From NCBI GenBank assembly GCA_945901195.1, contig CAMDKB010000329.1, positions 1 to 5,278 of the forward strand: a stretch of DNA of 5,278 nt, read 5' to 3'. The notes under the pieces are model-generated. The model searched no databases. It worked only from the letters and a program-made list of their open reading frames with translations, and was not told the origin of the DNA. The stretch comes from Rhizobium sp. Q54 (GTDB lineage Bacteria; Pseudomonadota; Alphaproteobacteria; Rhizobiales; Beijerinckiaceae). The translations under genes were made by a program, and so were the position numbers. This document shows, in pieces, positions 1-4,382 of this stretch (positions are counted from its first letter, which is position 1; each line of letters starts with the position of its first letter).

Positions 1-175
1 TTACGGTCATCGCGCTTTGGACAAGCATTACGCAGCCCATGCCGAGATAACCTTTTGCCCACCAATCCAGCGGCAGGAAGAGTATGCCGGTGGCGACCAT
101 GGCGACTGCGCCGATGAACGAAGCATAGGTGAAAGAGACCCATGACGAGCTGTGGGGAAGGACGTTCTGATTCAT
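1..175 (-). CDS. YiaA/YiaB-family inner membrane protein, 3' end cut by window edge
   Basis: The first 58 residues are present, starting MNQNVLPHSSSWVSFTYASF, and the frame is open to the left edge. Residues about 14-35 form one hydrophobic helix (FTYASFIGAVAMVATGILFL). The segment DWWAKGYLGMGCVMLVQSAMTV begins a second. The pattern W-V-x-F-x-Y-A-S-F, G-I-x-x-L-P-x-D-x-W, K-G-Y-x-x-M-G is what I know of the YiaAB two-helix domain, a small inner-membrane family of unknown biochemical role. The family normally continues with a short K-T-x-R-D-like stretch, so about 20-40 residues are probably missing. The ATG is preceded by AGGAGA 6 nt upstream. It lies 48 nt downstream of the PspA-like gene with no terminator between, so the two are probably cotranscribed and answer to the same repressor. 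Family assignment is fairly sure; function is unknown. Confidence 0.82.
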   Translation of the reverse strand, partial: MNQNVLPHSSSWVSFTYASFIGAVAMVATGILFLPLDWWAKGYLGMGCVMLVQSAMTV

Positions 176-181
176 TTTATT

Positions 182-187
182 TCTCCT
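182..187 (-). promoter_or_regulatory. Ribosome binding site of the YiaAB-family gene
   Basis: AGGAGA read on the minus strand, 6 nt before the ATG at 175. It is a near-consensus Shine-Dalgarno and fixes the start of a gene that is otherwise only partly visible. Confidence 0.75.
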
Positions 188-223
188 GTTTGCATGTGTT
201 GAGGATTGTGTTGATGGGAAAGT

Positions 224-925
224 TTAGTTCTGCGTTGCGGGTGTGGGCTTTGCTCTCAGACGGGAAATGACATCGTTCGCCGTCGATTTCATGCGGGGAC
301 CAAACCCCTGTGCCGCGAGGCGTTCAGCCGCAACTATGGGACTGGTGGCCGTTTCGATCTGGTCCAGCGCCTCGTCGGCGAGACGCGCTTCGGTCTGGCG
401 TCCGCGCAGGCGGTTCAAGGTTACTTCAGCTTCTGCAAGTGTGGCTTCGTGGGGTAGGGCAGCTTCAGTGCGTCCCCGCCGGGTGATGCGAACCGCCTCC
501 GCCGCGCGGGCGACGCGACGGCCTCTGTCCACCGCCGCGATGCGGGATTCGGCCTGACGAACGTGGGCGGTCAGGCGGCCGATTTCGGTGGCAAAGAGCG
601 AGCGGGCCGTTTGGGCGGCATCACGATCTGCCTCCAATGTGGCTATGGCTTCCGCGCCTTCCCGGGCGAGATCTTCCCGTCCGGATTCCAGAGCCGCACT
701 GACGCGGATTTCGAGATCGGCGATGCGTGCCAGAACGGCCTTCAGGCGTTCGCCTTCCAGCTGATCCTGGGCGATGGCGAGGGCGAGAGCCCGTTTGGCC
801 CGATCAAGGGCAACAGTGGAATCGCGCAATTGCTGGTCGAGTATGAGTAGAGCATTGCGGTCAGCGAGGTCTTCGCCAGCCGCTGCGGCGCTGCCGCGCA
901 TGAGGGTGAGAATTGTCTTGAACAT
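224..925 (-). CDS. PspA/IM30-family coiled-coil membrane-stress protein
   Basis: A 233-residue protein, close to the usual 220-250 of PspA/IM30 (ESCRT-III-like) proteins. These bind the inner face of the cytoplasmic membrane and help preserve its integrity under stress. The N-terminus (MFKTILTLMRGSAAAAGEDL, 1-20) could be the short amphipathic membrane helix. It is followed by ADRNALLILDQQLRDS (21-36), matching the family's D-P-x-x-x-L-x-Q-x-x-R-D-like region. Residues about 35-190 are an almost unbroken Ala/Arg/Glu-rich coiled coil with no membrane segment. The tail after about 195 is less regular. An upstream in-frame start at 1006 would add 27 basic residues read through the operators; I reject it because AGGAAG lies 6 nt before the ATG at 925. 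The gene is divergent from a TetR repressor, behind a triple operator, and leads into the YiaAB gene. No PspF, PspB or PspC is in view. The family call is good; the exact physiological signal is unknown. Confidence 0.85.
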   Translation of the reverse strand: MFKTILTLMRGSAAAAGEDLADRNALLILDQQLRDSTVALDRAKRALALAIAQDQLEGERLKAVLARIADLEIRVSAALESGREDLAREGAEAIATLEADRDAAQTARSLFATEIGRLTAHVRQAESRIAAVDRGRRVARAAEAVRITRRGRTEAALPHEATLAEAEVTLNRLRGRQTEARLADEALDQIETATSPIVAAERLAAQGFGPRMKSTANDVISRLRAKPTPATQN

Positions 926-931
926 CTTGTA

Positions 932-937
932 CTTCCT
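932..937 (-). promoter_or_regulatory. Ribosome binding site deciding the PspA-like start
   Basis: AGGAAG on the minus strand, 6 nt upstream of the ATG at 923-925. It supports this start over the longer open frame that begins at 1006. Operator copy 1 (941-955) ends only 3 nt upstream of it, so a bound repressor would sit at the very start of the message. Confidence 0.75.
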
Positions 938-940
938 GTT

Positions 941-955
941 ATGAACATTGTTCAT
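941..955. promoter_or_regulatory. Operator copy 1: ATGAAC-ATT-GTTCAT palindrome
   Basis: A perfect 6-bp-arm inverted repeat with a 3-bp centre. It is one of three copies in the divergent region (consensus (A/T)TGAAC-NNN-GTTCA(A/T)), and differs from the other two in its outer A/T pair. It lies nearest the PspA-like gene, just upstream of its ribosome binding site and probably around its transcription start. Short palindromes of this kind are typical of dimeric TetR-family repressor targets. That the adjacent TetR protein binds here is inferred from position and repetition. Confidence 0.75.
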
Positions 956-975
956 GATTTTGATGTAGCCGATCT

Positions 976-990
976 TTGAACGATGTTCAA
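976..990. promoter_or_regulatory. Operator copy 2: TTGAAC-GAT-GTTCAA palindrome
   Basis: A perfect 6-bp-arm inverted repeat, centre 983, 35 bp from the centre of copy 1 and 23 bp from copy 3. On the minus strand its half-site TTGAAC could also serve as a -35 element, with a weak TACATC 17 bp downstream (962-967) as -10. In that case repressor binding would directly block the promoter of the PspA-like gene. The -10 is poor, so the promoter itself is only a suggestion. Confidence 0.78.
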
Positions 991-998
991 GTGTTTTT

Positions 999-1013
999 TT
1001 GAACAATGTTCAA
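999..1013. promoter_or_regulatory. Operator copy 3: TTGAAC-AAT-GTTCAA palindrome
   Basis: A perfect 6-bp-arm inverted repeat lying 4 nt before the Shine-Dalgarno of the TetR gene. Its position suggests negative autoregulation. The first three bases form a TTG that opens a 12-codon longer reading frame into the repressor. Because those codons are the operator itself, I treat them as non-coding. Confidence 0.78.
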
Positions 1014-1017
1014 AATC

Positions 1018-1026
1018 GAGGAAAGG
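1018..1026 (+). promoter_or_regulatory. Ribosome binding site of the TetR-family gene
   Basis: GAGGAAAGG, 8 nt before the ATG at 1035. It decides the start in favour of 1035 over the in-frame TTG at 999, which lacks a comparable site and lies inside an operator. Confidence 0.75.
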
Positions 1027-1034
1027 CGTGGTTA

Positions 1035-1676
1035 ATGGACCGTAAAGAAGCAGACTCTGCGAGTCCGCGCGGGCGTCAGCGCGAAAATCAGCGGGAACGG
1101 CTCATTCTGGCGGCGGAAACCAGGATAGCGACAAGCGGGGTGGCTTCCCTGCGTGCGCGGGATCTGGCGGGGGATATCGGTGTCGCCCTGGGGTCGATCT
1201 ACAATCTGGTGACCGATATTGACGAACTCATACTCATCGTGGGGTCACGTACCCTGACGAAGCTGGACGCCGCTTTGGGAGAGGCCGCAACCGCACATGC
1301 GATGGCGAATCCCGCAGGGGCGATTGAGCGGCTGATTGCTATTGCGCATCGCTATCGCGCGTTTGCCAGCCAGCACCGGTTTTTGTGGCGGGCCCTATTC
1401 GAGTTCCGGCTGGCGGAGGGGCGGGACGTGCCGGACTGGGTCAGCGCCGATCTCAAACATATTTTCCGTAATATTGTGGAGCCGTTGAACACGCTGATGC
1501 CGTGGGCAGAGGCCGAGAAGCGCGCGCTGATGGCGCATACGCTCTTCTGCGCCGTTCATGGCGTTGTGTCTTTGGGTCTTCAGGGCAAGATGGTGGCAGT
1601 GCCAGCCGAAGTCGTTGACCAGGAAGTCGAGCAGCTTTTGCGCCTGACCTGCGCGGGCTTGCTGCAGGAGGGTTAG
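1035..1676 (+). CDS. TetR/AcrR-family transcriptional repressor with WHG-type C-terminal domain
   Basis: A 213-residue protein, normal for the family. The N-terminal DNA-binding domain spans about 20-68. Helix 1 is RLILAAETRIATSGVASL, followed by the helix-turn-helix ARDLAGDIGVALGSIYNLV (41-59) and the usual DIDELI stretch starting helix 4. The ligand and dimerisation part (about 95-210) contains FLWRALFEFRL and AVHGVVSLG (173-181), the H-G pattern of the WHG C-terminal domain seen in many AcrR-like regulators. The N-terminal 20 residues are polar and basic. The start at 1035 is chosen from the ribosome binding site. It is divergent from the PspA-like and YiaAB genes and separated from them by three matching palindromes, so it very probably represses them and itself until a small molecule binds. 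That ligand cannot be predicted. The transcript ends at a strong hairpin just after the stop. Confidence 0.9.
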   Translation: MDRKEADSASPRGRQRENQRERLILAAETRIATSGVASLRARDLAGDIGVALGSIYNLVTDIDELILIVGSRTLTKLDAALGEAATAHAMANPAGAIERLIAIAHRYRAFASQHRFLWRALFEFRLAEGRDVPDWVSADLKHIFRNIVEPLNTLMPWAEAEKRALMAHTLFCAVHGVVSLGLQGKMVAVPAEVVDQEVEQLLRLTCAGLLQEG

Positions 1677-1677
1677 G

Positions 1678-1716
1678 GGCATGGCGGTTTCTTTGAACCG
1701 CAATGCCGTTGTTTTG
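1678..1716 (+). terminator. Rho-independent terminator of the TetR-family gene
   Basis: The left arm at 1678-1689 (GGCATGGCGGTT) pairs with 1696-1707 (AACCGCAATGCC) in a 12-position stem with one G/A mismatch and a 6-nt loop. The T-rich run GTTGTTTTG follows. The stem begins 2 nt after the repressor's stop codon. On the opposite strand no T-run follows the stem, so it should mainly act on + strand transcription and protect the converging flavoprotein gene. Confidence 0.82.
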
Positions 1717-1793
1717 CTCTTGCGCGTGTGTGGACGGAAAATCAGGACCCGCTCTTGCTGCAAGCGCCTCAATCAATCCATTCGCACAACCAG
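1717..1793. other. Convergent intergenic spacer
   Basis: This is the rest of the 117-bp gap between the repressor stop and the flavoprotein stop. A small hairpin at 1751-1767 (GCTCTTG/CAAGCGC, one mismatch, 3-nt loop) is the only structure downstream of the flavoprotein gene. It has no adjacent T-run on the minus strand, so I do not call it a terminator. No coding potential is visible. Confidence 0.5.
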
Positions 1794-2933
1794 CTATTCG
1801 GCAGCTTCCAGATATTCGCCCGGAATTTCCCGCAGGGGCGGGACATCCTTGAAGCGCGGAATAATGTGCTTGGCGAACAGCCGCATCGAATTTTCCGAGA
1901 TGTACTTCGTCTTGCCCGGCCATTCGCCGAGGAACCGGCAGAGCAGGTGGTTGATGCCGTGAGCTGACAGCTCAGCCACTTTTTTGGCAACAGTGTCAGG
2001 ATTTCCGGCGATCAGATTGTCCATGTCGCCACCGGCAGCATAGGCGCCCTGCGTTGTCTGCCCGGCTTTCTTCTTGACGACCGGCCCATGCATTGGCCCG
2101 TGCTTGGCGATATAGCCATCGCGCATCGCCAGATGTTCGGCGCGCGCTTCCGCAGCCTTGGCGTTGGCTTCTTCGTCGGTGTCGGCGACAACGACTGCGA
2201 GCCAGTCGCACGTGCACCAGCGCAGACATTCCTCGACGATTTCTCTGGAATGATTGGCGGCGGCAAGCGCTGTCCGGTACATGCGGATCTGGTCTTCCAG
2301 CGGCGATTCCGCGCTGAATGTTCCCAGAAACGCGGGCCATCCCTTTTTGGCGGCCGTGATGACCGAGCTGTCACGGCTCGCGGTTCTGATAAGCGTGGGG
2401 TGGCGGCGATTGCCATATGGCGCGGGCGTCAGACGGCGCTTGATCTCACCTTTATAGGTGGGCGTTTCGAATTGATATTCGGGATCACCGGTCTTGAAAT
2501 CCCAGAGCTTTTCCATGATTTCGAGATTGTCTTCGGCGGCCTTGCCAGTCGCATGATAGGCAGCGTCAAGGCCCAGGCCCTGCGGCTCTATGCCGGCAAA
2601 TCCGCTACCCATGCCATAGAGCGTGCGTCCCTGGGTCAGCTGATCAAGCTGGTTCATGCTCTCGATAAGCCGCACAGGATTGTAATAGGGTACAGAAAGC
2701 ACGCCAAAGCCGAGATAGCGATCCTTGGGGATCTGCGGCGCGATATATGACGCGAATTGGATCGGGCTCGAATGCCAGGGTCCGCGAAAATGATGTTCGG
2801 TGAACCAAGGATTGTAGCCAAGTTCGGCTGCCAGCAAGGCCTGCTCGACCGCGATATTGATGACGCGTTCGTCCTCAGCCGGGTGATCTTGCACCGCGAC
2901 ATACATGGTGAGAACCATTGTCGAAAAATCCAT
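1794..2933 (-). CDS. LLM-class (luciferase-like) flavin-dependent oxidoreductase
   Basis: A 379-residue protein of the bacterial-luciferase-like superfamily: a cytoplasmic TIM-barrel enzyme using reduced FMN or F420, with FMN likely here, to oxygenate or oxidise a substrate. Visible family marks are the first barrel strand MVLTMYVAVQ (6-15), the motif WFTEHHF (43-49), GFGVLSVPYYNPVRLIE (75-91, the strand and helix after the barrel centre), GRTLYGMGSGF (102-112) for the phosphate-binding region, and the late AGNPDTVAKKVAEL (309-322). Length fits the 330-400 usual for the group. The start at 2933 has AAGGA 9 nt upstream. The longer frame from 3005 adds 24 residues without a ribosome binding site. 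It lies 163 nt downstream of the permease on the same strand, in a cluster with a ring-cleaving dioxygenase. An oxidative step on the same aromatic or ring-derived compound is therefore plausible, but substrate and reaction are unknown. Confidence 0.88.
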   Translation of the reverse strand: MDFSTMVLTMYVAVQDHPAEDERVINIAVEQALLAAELGYNPWFTEHHFRGPWHSSPIQFASYIAPQIPKDRYLGFGVLSVPYYNPVRLIESMNQLDQLTQGRTLYGMGSGFAGIEPQGLGLDAAYHATGKAAEDNLEIMEKLWDFKTGDPEYQFETPTYKGEIKRRLTPAPYGNRRHPTLIRTASRDSSVITAAKKGWPAFLGTFSAESPLEDQIRMYRTALAAANHSREIVEECLRWCTCDWLAVVVADTDEEANAKAAEARAEHLAMRDGYIAKHGPMHGPVVKKKAGQTTQGAYAAGGDMDNLIAGNPDTVAKKVAELSAHGINHLLCRFLGEWPGKTKYISENSMRLFAKHIIPRFKDVPPLREIPGEYLEAAE

Positions 2934-2942
2934 CGCACTTAT

Positions 2943-2947
2943 TCCTT
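2943..2947 (-). promoter_or_regulatory. Ribosome binding site deciding the flavoprotein start
   Basis: AAGGA on the minus strand, 9 nt before the ATG at 2931-2933. The alternative upstream ATG (3003-3005) has no purine-rich element in front of it. Confidence 0.6.
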
Positions 2948-3007
2948 GCTGCTTGCCAGGTTGCGTAGCCCGCAATGACGCGTATTCTTTGCTCCCCAGG
3001 AGCATTT

Positions 3008-3050
3008 CATGCGGGCGATTAGCATGGGTGAAACAATTATGCCCGCTATG
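3008..3050. repeat. Inverted repeat in the leader of the flavoprotein gene
   Basis: CATGCGGGC (3008-3016) faces GCCCGCTATG (3041-3050). Together they give 9 pairs with one bulged T and a 24-nt loop. It overlaps the possible -10 box, and most of it would be in or next to the mRNA leader. There is no T-run on either side, so it is not a terminator. It may be accidental. Confidence 0.3.
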
Positions 3051-3065
3051 CGGCTTTAATGTCTC
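3036..3065 (-). promoter_or_regulatory. Possible sigma-70-like promoter for the flavoprotein gene
   Basis: On the minus strand GAGACA (3060-3065, 4 of 6 to TTGACA) and CATAAT (3036-3041, 5 of 6 to TATAAT) are 18 bp apart. They lie in the 163-bp gap upstream of the LLM gene. This would let the flavoprotein be expressed separately from the dioxygenase and permease. The match is only moderate, and such boxes arise by chance. Confidence 0.35.
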
Positions 3066-3068
3066 ATA

Positions 3069-3079
3069 TTGTGATACAA
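3069..3079. promoter_or_regulatory. Possible regulator site: TTGT-GAT-ACAA palindrome
   Basis: A short inverted repeat (4-bp arms, 3-bp centre) 3 bp upstream of the possible -35 box. It resembles the TTGT-N-ACAA shape bound by several GntR-family catabolic regulators. No regulator gene for it is in the window, and a single short copy is weak evidence. Confidence 0.25.
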
Positions 3080-3096
3080 GCCTTGCAACTAAACGC

Positions 3097-4374
3097 TCAG
3101 GCCTTCCCGATAATGCGGTGGCCGATCAGGCCATAGTAAAAAATATAGAGATAGGCGGGGATGCAAATTGCGGCGAATGCGAGCTGGAAATCAATGTGCT
3201 GTTTGAGCAATGCGAAGCCATAAGGCATCAGTGCGCCGCCTGCGATGGCCATGATCAGCAGAGCCGAACCGGTTTGTGTATGTTTCCCAAGACCGCGAAT
3301 GGCGAGTGGGAAGATGGCCGGCCACATCATGGCATTGGCAAAGCCGAGCGCCGCCACAAATGTTACGGAAATATATCCCGCACTGAGATAGGCGCCGGTG
3401 GTGAACACCGCGCCCAGGAGCGCGGAAAGCATCAAATAATTCTGCTGTGAAATATAACGTGGCGTGAGAAACACGCCTGCGACATATCCGGCGAGCATGG
3501 CGAACAACGTATATGAGGTGAACAATCTTGTTGCATCGAGCGGCAAATTGAAGCCATCGCCATAAACGCCGATGGCGTCGCCCGCCATCACCTCGACACC
3601 CACATAAAGAAACAGGCAGGTAATGCCGAGCCAGAGATGCCTGTGGCTGAAAATGCCCGGATCGGAAAGGCTTTCTGTGCTGCCAGCATTTGCACTGGAG
3701 GGTTGAAGATCGGGCAGAGATGAAAGCGCAATGAAGATCGCCATCACAACCAGCAATCCAGCTATCACCAGATAGGGCAAATGGACCTGCGCGGCAAAGG
3801 CGTCGAGAAGGGCTTCACGGGCTTGTTGTGTCGGCGCTGATTTGACGCGCGCATCAAAATCATCAAGGCCGCGCAAGACAAGCGCGCCGAAGGCGAATGG
3901 CGCAAGAAATCCCGCAAATTTATTGGCGATGCCCATGAAGGCGATGCGCCGCGCGGCCCCTTCGATAGGGCCGAGAATGCTGATGTAGGGATTGGAAGCC
4001 GTCTGCAGCAGTGAGAGACCTGCGCCGATTGTGAACAAGCCCGTCAATGTGCCTGAATACGTGCGCCGCGTGGTGAATTCACCAAACAGCGCAGCGCCAA
4101 TCGCCATCACAAGAAAGCCAAGCGCCATGCCCTTCTTCATGCCTGTGAAACGCAGGATGGCAGACGAAGGCAGCGCCAGAAAGAAATAGGAGAGATAAAA
4201 CGCCATAGGAACCAGAAACGCGCCGGTATCGTCGAGATCGAACGCCTGTTTCACAAACGTGATCAGCGGCCCGTTCAGCCACGTGACAAAGCCGAAAATG
4301 AAAAACAACATGCCGATGGTGATCATCGGCATGAGGTAATTGTTGGCCTTGTCCAGGGATTGTGTGCCAGGCAC
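3097..4374 (-). CDS. Sugar-type MFS permease (FucP/GluP family)
   Basis: A 425-residue inner-membrane transporter with about 12 hydrophobic helices in two halves, joined by a polar loop near 222-246. Family signatures are FFIFGFVTWLNGPLI (24-38, helix 1), LQTASNPYISILG (123-135, helix 4) and PAIFPLAIRGLGKHTQTGSA (352-371) followed by MAIAGGALMP. These match the fucose/glucose/galactose:H+ symporter family. By eye-alignment, the acidic pair important in E. coli FucP (in the LND and LETA segments) is replaced by G35 and Q124, as in the glucose/galactose-type branch. I chose the GTG at 4372-4374, 8 nt after the dioxygenase stop. It gives a short polar N-terminus before helix 1. An ATG at 4330-4332 is the alternative, and the long frame from 4557 overlaps the dioxygenase and is rejected. 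Close coupling to the dioxygenase suggests it imports that pathway's substrate, possibly a sugar-linked or sugar-like compound; this is inference. Confidence 0.85.
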   Translation of the reverse strand: MPGTQSLDKANNYLMPMITIGMLFFIFGFVTWLNGPLITFVKQAFDLDDTGAFLVPMAFYLSYFFLALPSSAILRFTGMKKGMALGFLVMAIGAALFGEFTTRRTYSGTLTGLFTIGAGLSLLQTASNPYISILGPIEGAARRIAFMGIANKFAGFLAPFAFGALVLRGLDDFDARVKSAPTQQAREALLDAFAAQVHLPYLVIAGLLVVMAIFIALSSLPDLQPSSANAGSTESLSDPGIFSHRHLWLGITCLFLYVGVEVMAGDAIGVYGDGFNLPLDATRLFTSYTLFAMLAGYVAGVFLTPRYISQQNYLMLSALLGAVFTTGAYLSAGYISVTFVAALGFANAMMWPAIFPLAIRGLGKHTQTGSALLIMAIAGGALMPYGFALLKQHIDFQLAFAAICIPAYLYIFYYGLIGHRIIGKA

Positions 4375-4382
4375 CGCCAGGC

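Noticed and set aside
243..850. Two + strand open frames opposite the PspA-like gene
   Set aside because: They are antisense shadows of an Ala/Arg/Glu-rich coiled-coil gene, with no ribosome binding site or recognisable product.
926..1006. 27-residue N-terminal extension of the PspA-like protein
   Set aside because: It would translate the operator palindromes, lacks a ribosome binding site, and the internal ATG at 925 has AGGAAG at ideal distance and a family-like N-terminus.
999..1034. TTG-initiated 12-residue extension of the TetR protein
   Set aside because: Its codons are operator copy 3 and the Shine-Dalgarno of the downstream ATG.
1751..1767. Hairpin as terminator for the flavoprotein gene
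   Set aside because: The stem is short with a mismatch, and no T-run follows on the minus strand.
1681..1962. 93-codon + strand open frame after the repressor
   Set aside because: Its ATG lies inside the terminator stem, there is no family resemblance, and it runs into the 3' end of the flavoprotein gene on the other strand.
2088..2750. 220-codon + strand open frame opposite the flavoprotein gene
   Set aside because: It is entirely antisense to a clearly recognisable LLM gene. Its product has no recognisable domain, and long mirror frames are common in GC-rich coding DNA.
2905..3450. 181-codon + strand open frame across the permease 3' end and the intergenic gap
   Set aside because: It has no ribosome binding site and no recognisable domain, and most of it is antisense to the permease and the start of the flavoprotein gene.
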